A stretch of 63,310 nt of DNA from NCBI GenBank assembly GCA_033064195.1, contig JARBJD010000393.1, positions 1 to 63,310 on the forward strand. Direction: 5' to 3'. This DNA comes from Blattamonas nauphoetae (lineage: Eukaryota; Preaxostyla; Oxymonadida). The notes below the pieces were generated by a model. It did not search any database, was not told the origin of the DNA, and saw only the letters and a list, made by a program, of their open reading frames with translations. Within the stretch, counting starts at the first letter, position 1; each line of letters opens with the position of its first letter. Of this stretch, positions 9,783 through 18,511 are shown in pieces. The translations under genes were made by a program, and so were the position numbers.

Positions 9783-10736
9783 ATGTCGAAGATACAATAC
9801 ATTCCCGCAAAGAGAAAAGCACCAGCGAAGAAACCGAAAATGAGATATGATCAGGGGGCTTTGGATGCAATGAAAAGAATCTATGCTGATGATGACATTC
9901 GCACCAAATTCAATTCTGCACTCAGTAGTGTTCCATCAGCTTTGGAATACATTGAAAGGACTGGACAAAATTGGACGGTTCAGATGGAGAAACATGGAAA
10001 AGTTCCTGATGTGATGGTCTACGACAGAGACAATGGAGATCTGGTTGCAGCAAATGGTTTCATGCTTGCATCATACAACAGTCGACCTGTCGTCGAGACA
10101 TACTATTCAATGAATCCAACACCAGATATGCGAAGACAAACTCCATACTCATCATTTCGTCAAGATCATGGAAGAAGAATCAAAGCTGCACACAACAACT
10201 TCCTCAAAACTGGAACATACGATTTACCAGGAAACTATCGTGAAGTCAACTACCAAGAAATGCAAGCACAACGATCACAACAACCTTATGCAATAATGAA
10301 GAAAGCAGTTGGTGAATTCATGAATGATACTTTGAAGGTGTATCGGGCAAGTCGAGATCAACCAGCAGATCTCAGCAAAAATGTGTTGGACAATATGGTT
10401 TTCAATTCCATTCAGTCTAAAGTTGCATCAAAGATGTGGGATCAGTGGCTTGAAGACTATGTTGAAGGTTTCATCAGTTCAAATCCAGATCATCAGAGGA
10501 CGAAAGCAAGAAAAGCGTTTAAGGAACAAATTCATCCCCAGTTCCTCGAAATCATCACAAAAACAGAAGATTTGCAAACTTTCCTTGGTCGTTATTCAGC
10601 AAACATCTCAACATTTGTGAACGAACAGACAACTGCAGCGTACCGAACAAGAACGGGAGATATCGGTAGATTCCAAACAGGACATATGTCTGAATATGCT
10701 CGATTCGCACACTTGGAGAAAGATATGAGTGATTAA
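9783..10736 (+). CDS. 318-residue Polinton protein of unknown function, copy A
   Basis: Starts with a lysine-rich tail (YIPAKRKAPAKKPKMR), then a mostly helical body with NPTPDMRRQTPYSSF, RSQQPYAIMK, DNMVFNSIQS and MWDQWLEDYV. I chose the ATG at 9,783 because the upstream T-rich motif ends just before it. The adenovirus-type protease expected in many Polintons was not found in it. The position between ATPase and capsid genes suggests a virion protein, with the basic tail perhaps binding DNA. Conserved in all three copies, but with patches of fast change around residues 135-200. Confidence 0.75.
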   Translation: MSKIQYIPAKRKAPAKKPKMRYDQGALDAMKRIYADDDIRTKFNSALSSVPSALEYIERTGQNWTVQMEKHGKVPDVMVYDRDNGDLVAANGFMLASYNSRPVVETYYSMNPTPDMRRQTPYSSFRQDHGRRIKAAHNNFLKTGTYDLPGNYREVNYQEMQAQRSQQPYAIMKKAVGEFMNDTLKVYRASRDQPADLSKNVLDNMVFNSIQSKVASKMWDQWLEDYVEGFISSNPDHQRTKARKAFKEQIHPQFLEIITKTEDLQTFLGRYSANISTFVNEQTTAAYRTRTGDIGRFQTGHMSEYARFAHLEKDMSD

Positions 10737-10749
10737 AAACATAAATATA

Positions 10750-10773
10750 TATTTTTTATTTTTATAGAAAGTG
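10750..10773 (+). promoter_or_regulatory. Polinton upstream motif before the 196-residue gene
   Basis: ATTTTTTATTTTTATAGAAAG, ending two bases before ATG. Same in B (33,299-33,322) and C (48,507-48,530). Confidence 0.6.
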
Positions 10774-11361
10774 ATGCAGCCAATTCTAAGTTGTCAATTT
10801 ACGAAACACACAAGTTCTTCTTCAGTTCCAACGTCAATCACCAACAATGTGATCATCGATAACAAAGGAGCAACTTCTGGAAGATCAAAACTCGAAGATC
10901 GAAATGAACAATGCGCGAATGTCGAACTAGACAATGTTCCAGGAACGTATGATCCACCACCACTTGAGATCTACCCATCTGCACCAATCCAAAGTCGTTC
11001 AATCCCACTTCGTGAGTACACATCAAACATTGCAGCATTCAAAGATCAATTATTGCTTGTTTACAAGAATGCATTTGCTTGTGAAAAGAAACTACTGAAT
11101 ACTCTCATTGAACCATCGAAGAAACTGATCACAAACCAAAGTGATTTATGTGCACTGATTGCTACACTCACTGGAATCAATGATGTGGTGATTGAACTGG
11201 ATGATTTGTCTGACAAGTGTCTATGTCTGAATAAACTACCAATCTTTCGAACAATTTTCAAGATTCTTGTTGGTGGAAAAGATATGAGCATTGCCTTCAA
11301 CGAAGCATACAACACTATACTCAATTATGGAATTTCATTGACAAAGGCAATTCCTCGTTAG
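10774..11361 (+). CDS. ~195-residue Polinton protein of unknown function, copy A
   Basis: N-terminal ~75 residues are polar and probably disordered, with a conserved PPPLEIYPSAPIQSR stretch containing PSAP. The rest is helical, with conserved cysteines (FACEKKLL, LCALIATLTGI, KCLCLNKLP) and a C-terminal ILNYGISLTKAIPR. The strong conservation of the C-terminal two thirds in copies A, B and C argues for a structural role. No family recognised. The gene sits in the virion gene block. Confidence 0.7.
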   Translation: MQPILSCQFTKHTSSSSVPTSITNNVIIDNKGATSGRSKLEDRNEQCANVELDNVPGTYDPPPLEIYPSAPIQSRSIPLREYTSNIAAFKDQLLLVYKNAFACEKKLLNTLIEPSKKLITNQSDLCALIATLTGINDVVIELDDLSDKCLCLNKLPIFRTIFKILVGGKDMSIAFNEAYNTILNYGISLTKAIPR

Positions 11362-11378
11362 AAAAATTAGTGAATTGT

Positions 11379-11397
11379 ATTTTTTATTTTTACATAA
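11379..11397 (+). promoter_or_regulatory. Polinton upstream motif before first MAPG gene
   Basis: TATTTTTTATTTTTACATAA directly followed by ATG. One of the two cleanest examples of the motif. Confidence 0.65.
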
Positions 11398-11712
11398 ATG
11401 GCACCAGGAAGTTTCAACAAACTCAAAAATATTGGCAAACAGTTCTTTCAATTCATCAAACCGCTTGCTCCATCACTGCTTCAGGTTGGAGGTGGCTTGC
11501 TCTCACAGACAAACAACAAGTTTGGACAAACAGCAGGAGGAATCCTCAGTGGCTTAGGCGGAATGATGGATGTGTACCAGCAAAACAAAGCAATCAATCG
11601 AGCACCACAACAACCACAGATGATTGATTATGAACCTCCACGAAATGCTCGGTATGTTAATGATGACATGCCCCAGTCGTCAAATTCCAAAATTCAATTC
11701 AAAGGATTATAA
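11398..11712 (+). CDS. MAPG-type small virion-like protein 1, copy A
   Basis: 104 residues. Opens with MAPGSFNKLKNIGKQFFQFI, an amphipathic helix rich in Phe and Lys, then a Gly-rich hydrophobic segment (QVGGGLLSQ, GGILSGLGGMMD) and a polar tail. It shares its start and architecture with the next gene, so the two look like paralogues. The layout resembles membrane-active minor virion proteins such as adenovirus pVI, but this is analogy from composition, not homology I can show. Present in all three Polintons. Confidence 0.65.
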   Translation: MAPGSFNKLKNIGKQFFQFIKPLAPSLLQVGGGLLSQTNNKFGQTAGGILSGLGGMMDVYQQNKAINRAPQQPQMIDYEPPRNARYVNDDMPQSSNSKIQFKGL

Positions 11713-11728
11713 TTTGTTTATGTTCTAG

Positions 11729-11746
11729 TTTTTTATTTTTACATAA
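11729..11746 (+). promoter_or_regulatory. Polinton upstream motif before second MAPG gene
   Basis: TTTTTTATTTTTACATAA followed by ATG, the same sequence as before the first MAPG gene. Confidence 0.65.
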
Positions 11747-12049
11747 ATGGCACCAGGTTGGTTATCAAAATTAGCAGCAGTCGGAAAAAACATACTCAGA
11801 GTTGGAGCTCCATTTCTGAATCTCATTCCCTTCGTTGGACCACTGATTTCGAAGGTTGCACAGACTGGTGTGGAGATGATTCCAGATGTGAAGTCGGATC
11901 AACAAATCCTTGCAGAAAAGATGGCACAATACGAGCAAGCAATGAATGAAGGAAACACATCAGTTGCACACAAACTCAGAGGAGAAATACTGAAGCTAGA
12001 AGAAAAGCTGAAGCCGAAAGCGAAGAAGAAGAAACTGAAAAAGAAATAA
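11747..12049 (+). CDS. MAPG-type small virion-like protein 2, copy A
   Basis: 100 residues. MAPGWLSKLAAVGKNILRVG amphipathic start, a hydrophobic block (LNLIPFVGPLISKVAQTG), an acidic helical centre (ILAEKMAQYEQAMNEGN) and a very basic tail (LKPKAKKKKLKKK). Probably a minor virion protein with membrane or DNA contact, by composition only. Lies immediately before the capsid gene. Confidence 0.65.
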   Translation: MAPGWLSKLAAVGKNILRVGAPFLNLIPFVGPLISKVAQTGVEMIPDVKSDQQILAEKMAQYEQAMNEGNTSVAHKLRGEILKLEEKLKPKAKKKKLKKK

Positions 12050-12058
12050 GCAATATTG

Positions 12059-12079
12059 TTTTTTTTATTTTTGATAAAA
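12059..12079 (+). promoter_or_regulatory. Polinton upstream motif before major capsid gene
   Basis: TTTTTTTTATTTTTGATAAAA then ATG at 12,080. This supports 12,080 as the capsid start rather than the in-frame ATG at 12,056. Confidence 0.65.
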
Positions 12080-13939
12080 ATGAATTCACACATTACTCAT
12101 CTGACAAACAAAAGAACAGGAGCATCATCTTTGACTGGAAATACAACTGGATCAATCAAGAACACTCGAGATGATATTGGTCAAATACAACAGCAACTAA
12201 TGTCTGAGCATCACATCAATTACCTTCTGAATGATGGAGCACACAGTACTTCCATTCAGGAATTAAAACCATCCGAGAATTCACGATTCTACAAAGGACA
12301 GGAAATAATCATTCCGTTGACTGGTAATCAAGACATTTGTCAAATCGATGATTCCTTCATTACGTTCACAATGACAGCAAGGCTTAAAGTGAATAATTGG
12401 AAGACAAATTCCAGTAAAAATGGATCGTACATGAATGAGAGGATATTCATATTCGTTGGACTCAAACATTCGGCATCAATCTTTCGTGACCTTACTGTTC
12501 TTCACAACAATCAGAGAATCATCAGCACAACAACAAATGACGTGTCAATGGAGTCTCACATCTACAATATGATCAAGCCAAAGAGTCAATTGGAGAATCG
12601 TAAACATTGTCACACACCTTGGCAGAATGCATGGAATCATGACGAATCTGTTGCTGGTGTTTATATTCCACTTTCTGATTTCACAACAACTTCTGGAACT
12701 GGAGTATTCAAAGACAGTATTGATGTACCTATTCGTGTGTCAATCAATCTTGAAGATCTTCTCATCTTCTCTGGAATGACTGACTATCCTGCGTGTCTCT
12801 TTGGAGATTTGAAACTGAGCGTTCACATCAATGAAGATGCATTTGTGTGTTGTCCAGTTAATCCTGAACTCACTCTGAAGAACACACTTTCATTAATCGT
12901 TACTGGGACTGCTGCAGCGCCTAAGATAAAAGCATCAATTGCCGATTGTATTCAGCATCGTCCCTATTTCTTAAACAATCTCGTAACCTCATGCACAAAG
13001 AACTTCGTTCAAATTGGTCAATCATTTCTGCAACCATCAGTTACGAAAGACATTGTGTATTCATCAGCTGGTACAGTTACGACAGAACCAGAATACGTGG
13101 ATCAGTACATCTCACTAAACATCACCGAGTATCAAATTGATGATGTGTATTGCATGAGCTCTGGATACAATATGAAAGAAATTGCGAAAGAGAATCTCAA
13201 GAAAATGTATCAGGATCGTCCAGGAACTATTCCAGCAGAAAAGATATCGTTCTATCCATTTCAGAAGACACCAACTGAAACAGGCATTAATTGCACTCAA
13301 CAAATGGTGGTTGTTAATGCCAAGGACATCATGCTTCTCTTCCGTCACTACGACAATGAAGTCACTTGTTTCCACAATCCAATGCAAAAGGATATCCAAG
13401 TGAATCTACTCGACAAATACTATCCAGATCAACCGACAACAACAATTGGAGCTCGCTTCTATCAATTTGCATTCTCGACTCTTAATCTCGATTCCTATCT
13501 AGCTGTTCCTGACGACTTGGAGCGATCACTGACAGATTCTCTCGTTGAAGAGAAACTCACTGGTGATCAGAATTATCCCAATGAGACAATGACAAGAGTT
13601 CGACCGATTCATGACAACACTGACTTCCTTATGTGCTTTTCAACACAGAGAAGTGGGTGTCCAACGAACTGTAATGATTCCATCAGTTCCAAAGGAAACG
13701 TTCCTGTCACTTTAAGATCATATCCCATTTATCAAGGTAAGCTGGACACATACTACAATGTCTACAATCCAAGTCAAAGTGGTGGAAACATGACAACATT
13801 TACTCATCCTCCTGCACCAATTTTAGCAACAACCGCAACCACATGGTGGGTATTACGATACAGTAATGGCAAACCAAAAGTTGAGTACTACCCAAATCAC
13901 ACATTGAAAGCGTTGCACAAAGATTTAGGAATCATGTAG
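12080..13939 (+). CDS. Polinton major capsid protein, copy A
   Basis: 619 residues, the size of Polinton double-jelly-roll capsid proteins, placed last in the virion block. Blocks seen in all three copies: ITGNQDICQIDDSFITFTM-like strands near the start, GLKHSASIFRDLTVLHNNQ, RKHCHTPWQNAWNHDES, DVPIRVSINLEDLLIFSG, SYLAVPDDLERSLTDSLVEE and a Trp-rich C-terminus (ATTWWVLRYSNG). The same N- and C-terminal blocks recur, more diverged, in the second capsid-like gene of copy B. Assignment rests on length, position and beta-rich character. Looks whole. Its nucleotide sequence appears identical to copy B over the stretches compared. Confidence 0.85.
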   Translation: MNSHITHLTNKRTGASSLTGNTTGSIKNTRDDIGQIQQQLMSEHHINYLLNDGAHSTSIQELKPSENSRFYKGQEIIIPLTGNQDICQIDDSFITFTMTARLKVNNWKTNSSKNGSYMNERIFIFVGLKHSASIFRDLTVLHNNQRIISTTTNDVSMESHIYNMIKPKSQLENRKHCHTPWQNAWNHDESVAGVYIPLSDFTTTSGTGVFKDSIDVPIRVSINLEDLLIFSGMTDYPACLFGDLKLSVHINEDAFVCCPVNPELTLKNTLSLIVTGTAAAPKIKASIADCIQHRPYFLNNLVTSCTKNFVQIGQSFLQPSVTKDIVYSSAGTVTTEPEYVDQYISLNITEYQIDDVYCMSSGYNMKEIAKENLKKMYQDRPGTIPAEKISFYPFQKTPTETGINCTQQMVVVNAKDIMLLFRHYDNEVTCFHNPMQKDIQVNLLDKYYPDQPTTTIGARFYQFAFSTLNLDSYLAVPDDLERSLTDSLVEEKLTGDQNYPNETMTRVRPIHDNTDFLMCFSTQRSGCPTNCNDSISSKGNVPVTLRSYPIYQGKLDTYYNVYNPSQSGGNMTTFTHPPAPILATTATTWWVLRYSNGKPKVEYYPNHTLKALHKDLGIM

Positions 13940-13972
13940 AGACAAAACAGTAAAAGAAAATTATGATATTGT

Positions 13973-13992
13973 ATTTTTTATTTTTCAATAAA
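13973..13992 (+). promoter_or_regulatory. Polinton upstream motif after the capsid gene
   Basis: TTTTTTATTTTTCAATAAAC. In copy B the same motif precedes the second capsid-like gene; copy A carries the motif but leaves the element's gene set soon after. Confidence 0.5.
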
Positions 13993-14382
13993 CGAGAAGA
14001 GAAGTATAGAAGGCGATTTGGGAACCCCCGCTCCTTAGACACCACTACTATAGCTTTTTCTCCATGCCGATTGACAATTCAGAAAATACTTGAAGTAAAA
14101 GTCATTTTCATTTCAGAAAGTTGTCAATCTTAGAGAAATATTCTCTTCCAGAGTTCAGTTACTTCAAACTTTCAAGTTGAAGCAAAATTTCGAAAATTTC
14201 CAAAAATGCAAAAACCTTGATTTTGGCGGAAGCTGGTGTATTTTTTCAAGGTTCCGAAGGTTGCGACCCTTCTCATCGGTCCCTTTTAGACCGGCATCGG
14301 AACTCATTTTTATCGGTTTGAGTTCCGGAAACGTACGTTGGTCTTGCCAAGGGCCTAGACCATGCCAAAGGGCAGTGATATG
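13993..14382. other. End region of Polinton A, no gene
   Basis: Gene-free. Holds the landmark GTATAGAA...TTGGGAACC...CATGCCGATTGACA (14,004-14,076), shared with the region after the capsid gene of copy C (45,202-45,271). Beyond it are ~300 bases with no recognised content before the terminal repeat of copy B. Confidence 0.6.
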
Positions 14383-14392
14383 TGAAATTAAA

Positions 14393-14478
14393 TGCTTCCG
14401 CCAGGAATTGAACCTAGGACCTTCAGCTTAGTAGTAGTAGTGCGTGCACTCACCATTACCACTAGACTATCCGGTCCT
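14393..14478 (-). other. tRNA-like module (minus strand), copy in B
   Basis: Second copy of the module at 9-91, better preserved in the T arm (CTAGG-TTCAATT-CCTGG). No pairing acceptor stem. Confidence 0.4.
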
Positions 14479-14882
14479 GAAATTATCCCGGAAAATCAGA
14501 AACTTTATACCCGAAAAAAAGACACTATAGCAGATTTAAAATTTGAAAACTTTGTCAAGAAATTCAATATATAGCAAAACGCTCCCGTGAAAAGTCATGC
14601 TTTTTAACGAGGGTAACAAGTGGCCAAGAATTAAGATCTAGCAGATCGCTCCCGTGAAATAGTCATGCTTTTTAACGGGGGTAAAAAGTTAAAAAGGAAA
14701 ATCTAACATATTTTGAAAAAATCGCTGACGAGAAAAAGTCGTGCTTTTTAACGAGGGTAAAAAAGTCGTTCCCGTGATAAAGTCATGCTTTTTAACGAGG
14801 GTAGATAGGTAGACGATAAAAGGAATATATAGCAGATCTGAACATTCGAGATATAAAGCACAGGTCGAAACTAACATTTTCA

Positions 14883-14954
14883 GGAGCTAGTAGCTCAGTG
14901 GGTATGTTCCATGTCCACCCGTTTCTAGGGGGTGGTTCGATTCAGGCGAGGGGC
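14883..14954 (+). other. tRNA-like module (plus strand), copy in B
   Basis: Second copy of the module at 503-575. TAGCTCAGTGGGTA and GGTTCGATTCA match tRNA internal promoter boxes; stems are degenerate. Confidence 0.4.
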
Positions 14955-15523
14955 AATCTTAATTTCAAAAAAAAATGAAAAAGTTTCAAAATGCCAAAAC
15001 AATTTCAAAAATTTAAAAAAAAATCAAAAAATTCAAAAAAAATTTCAAAAAAAAATACTTAGGAAAATTTCAAAAAATTCAAAAATTCAAAAATTCAAAA
15101 TTTCAAAATTTCCAAAAAAAAGTTGAAGTATGAAACCTCGACGTAATTTCCCTTGATACTCAGGCAAAATGGTGCCCTCGTGGCTAATGCGTAGAACGAA
15201 TTGAAGGTTGGATTGGAGCGGGACGAGCTGGGAGGCTGTCCCCGGGGGTTCACTGTGGGCATCACTTCAATGTGACCGTAAATCATGCCCCCCCAATACC
15301 TTAGCCCTTCAAGGAATTCGCCACCAGTAGTCATTGAGTAGGATCATGATAGAGTGATCCCCAAAGGAGTATCGGGTTGTCCTACGGTACAATCATACAA
15401 AGACTTGATAAAGGAAATGATGAACGATTGAACGATGAAGGCTTGAATGATGAATGATTGAATTACAAGTTGAAGTATGATACCTCGACGTAATTTCCCT
15501 TGATACTCAGGCAAAATGGTGCC

Positions 15524-15531
15524 CTCGTGAC
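15524..15531. repeat. hAT target site duplication, left
   Basis: CTCGTGAC, identical to 24,936-24,943. Eight bases is the length hAT elements produce. The other unit copies read continuously through this site. Confidence 0.95.
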
Positions 15532-15559
15532 CAGGGCTTTCCAAAAATACCCATAATTT

Positions 15560-18500
15560 TCTGGATACCTTGGATTAAGTAAAAATGCGAGATTTAAGCA
15601 TTTGACTTTGGTGATACAATATTACCACATTTAACCAACTTGAAAAAGCGAAAGTGAGAGTTTAATAAAAAATGAGATTTGTGAATAGAGAATAAAGGGG
15701 TCTTGTCGATCTATCCGCCCTCCCGCTTTCTCCTCGTCTTCTCTCCCCTTCTTCATTGTGTTCACCATCACTATATTCCATCTACATCGCTGCATTCCCT
15801 CTCCCTCCCTCTCCCAGCCAACTCGGACTGAATGCGGATACGAACGCGTACCAAGTCGCTCAAGACTTCATCTACGCTAACAACCTCGACCAAAACTAAC
15901 AGCCTCCCCTCGAGTCTTCTCAACGCAATATTGATCCTTCACTCAAGTGCTGAACTGCCTGAAGGGAGGCAATCTGTAGCAGATGTTCGGGATGTGCATC
16001 GAAGAGAACGACTCAGTGTCGGAGAGATGAAGGTTGATCAATAGTGATTTCAAGACAATGGAAACACTACTAAACTTGGTCAAGCATGATACACAGCTGG
16101 AATCCCTGCTGATATCGAAAGCGCATGTCAACATCGGGACGCGGAAGATGTCGTTCAAACCAGAAATACAGCTCTTCCTATGTTAAGATCTGTTGATAAT
16201 CATCCTTTTCACACTTTTAGAGATTAAACAGTGCACGAATAATGTGTGATATCATTTCTTTTCTCATTCTTTGTCTTCATCTCTAATTCCAGCCTGACAA
16301 CATCTCCCATCTTCACAAGATTTATCGGATGCAATTTCTCCACCCATCAGCCAACTGCCTCAACCAAGTGTTCTCCCTCATCCGCTTTTTCCTGTTTCTG
16401 GTCAACGCCTGGAAAGAGACGTCTTTTCCTCTCAATCTAGTCTCATCATTCTCTTTCTGATGAACTACGCACAGTGTCTCCGCATTACTGGGTGTGCCAT
16501 GTTGGCCGGATTCGCATTCTTTGCCACTTTTCATATTCGGTATCACAACGCGACGCGAATGTTTTGCTGTTCACGATTCAATGTGTTATCGCCGCTTTCC
16601 ACCACTTTGAAAGATCTGGTCTTTCCTGGAAGCGTCCCAAACATGGCTAATTGAAGCTCTGTGTGTCCAAAGGAGGACTGTCATTTGGTGGCTTCACCAT
16701 GCTCACTTTTGTTGGAATAAGCAAGTATGGTCGCTAGAAATGGGCCTTTTGACATGAAGAGCCTATTCCGGTCATGAATTCGTAGAAATCTGAACAAAAA
16801 CCAATCATGTTTACAGCGAGTCCGTCTTTCGCGACTTCACTCGCTATTCGACCTCCAACATTCACCACACCTGGAAAATCCCAATCAACATCTCCTTCAC
16901 TGCTTTTGAAGACGTTACACACTCACAAGTCGAAAACAGCGCAAGATATTACGATCCTTCCTCCATCCACCTCCTGTGCACTCCCTCCGATTCATGCACC
17001 CCCAATCATCATTAATCCGACGAACATGTCCTTAAATGGAGATGATGAGCCAAACGAACAATCACCTTCGTCGTCCAAGGAACAAGAGAAGTCAAACTCT
17101 CTCCTTCTCACGCCGCGTGCCTCGTCGCCTCAATAACTCGCTCCAATCATCATTCCACCCGCTACAAACACCCCACGTCTTGCTCCTGTCCCAGCATCGC
17201 CGCTCCCCCTCTCCACGCTCTCTACTCTCTACGAACTACTTCGCTGCTCCAGAATGCCTGTCAGAGCAGATGTGTCAGAAAATGCCGAAACATCAACCGA
17301 ACCTGTCCCGTGACCAGGCGCCCTCAGTCCGACTGAACGTGCTGAACGAGATTCTGTCATCAGGATCACATCCAACGCTCTCGACACTCTCCGATTTGGA
17401 GTACACCCACACGTCACACGCGAAGATCCTCCCTCGGCTGGGACTGCACCTGCTCGATTATCTTTCGATGCTGTCCCGCGTCAACCCCAATTTCAGCTTC
17501 CTCCCATCCAGCCCTCTTTAAACAATTGTGCTTTCTCTCAACGATGGCTAGACCACACTCCTCACTGGCCATTCTCCTATTTCCTCCTTCACACGACATC
17601 GAGCCACTTCGACGCTGTCGCTCGCTTCCTGGCAAGCTCAGTTCCACTCCGGTGAATTTCTGGTCGCTCGGTACAACTGTGCTCCCTCCCTCGCTCGTTT
17701 CGTGTCTGCACTCCACGCTCCTCACGTTCCCCCACATGACACAAACAACACGTCTCTCTCGGAACAAGAAAACGAGAAGAAAGAAAAATGTTCGAACAAG
17801 CAGAAAGACGGAAAAAAGGAGCTGGAAGCAACGAAACTGGAAGCATCGAAAACTCTCAAGAAGGACAAGCGAATTACACGAAAGCACCGCAGTTACGGAT
17901 TGTCGGAAATCTCAGGAATTCCCGTTCTACCTAAAAAACTAAAAGCCTGCCTCTCACAATGTCAAATCACTGCGCAGCTGCTTGAAGCCAACAGATCGAG
18001 ATCAAGTCGATCCGGAAGTTCAAGTCCGCAATTGCTCGTTTGTTGCCTGCACATCGGTTGAGATGTTCCTCGTTGGCCTCTGCCTACCACTCGACCCCAG
18101 CTCGGCTCATTTCGACAGCGTTGGTGGGCGGAGGTCTAACTTCAGAAGAATCTTTTTTCGGTCTCGACGATGTTTCCAATGACTTTGTCCTCATCAACTG
18201 TCCACTCTGTCACGCAGACATCGGATGGTTAGAATGAGGATGATGGAGCTGCCGCTTCACTTGATTGAATTTCATCTAGTTGTGTCTCTCTGACAGACAT
18301 CTCGTTCTCTTTCCTCTTAACCACAGACTCTGGAAGTCTGATTCGTTGAACATCATCAGGAACAGATTGAACGTGAAAAGGCAGATGAGGAAGAACAGCT
18401 CGGGTTGGATGAAGAAGAAAGGAAACATCCCAAAGGAAAAGGAGGAGAGAGTAAAGATGGAAGAAGAGCGACGCGAGGCCGATTAGATTCAAAACGACTG
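15560..18500. other. C/T-rich hAT cargo, no intact gene
   Basis: Many short + strand frames rich in Ser, Pro, Leu and Arg, none intact and none clearly recognised. The base composition (C/T-rich, CpG-containing) differs from the AT-rich Polinton genes and resembles the beta-helix relic that follows. A lysine/glutamate-rich stretch at ~17,760-17,890 (EKKEKCSNKQKDGKKELEAT) may be a decayed coiled coil. Best read as decayed host coding sequence carried in the transposon. Confidence 0.4.
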
Positions 18501-18511
18501 AGCTAAACCAT

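Larger units (their letters stand above)
1..14076 (+). mobile_element. Polinton/Maverick copy A
   Basis: Self-synthesising DNA element recognised by its gene set: protein-primed family B DNA polymerase, retroviral-type integrase, FtsK/HerA-like packaging ATPase and a ~620-residue capsid protein, all but the ATPase on the + strand. The left end is cut by the window edge. The right end lies shortly after the capsid gene, at a landmark (14,004-14,076) also found after the capsid gene of copy C. It lacks the second capsid, 136-residue and fibre genes of copy B. It looks nearly whole for the genes it has, with about two breaks. It is young: its capsid gene appears identical to that of copy B. Family assignment is from the motifs seen; exact ends are inferred. 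Confidence 0.92.

Noticed and set aside
9783-11361. Adenovirus-type maturation protease in one of the unknown virion-block genes
   Set aside because: No His/Asp/Cys catalytic blocks of that family are visible in either protein; I found no protease elsewhere in the three Polintons.
14393-14478. Functional tRNA gene
   Set aside because: The T arm is good but the acceptor strands do not pair and no anticodon arm can be drawn.
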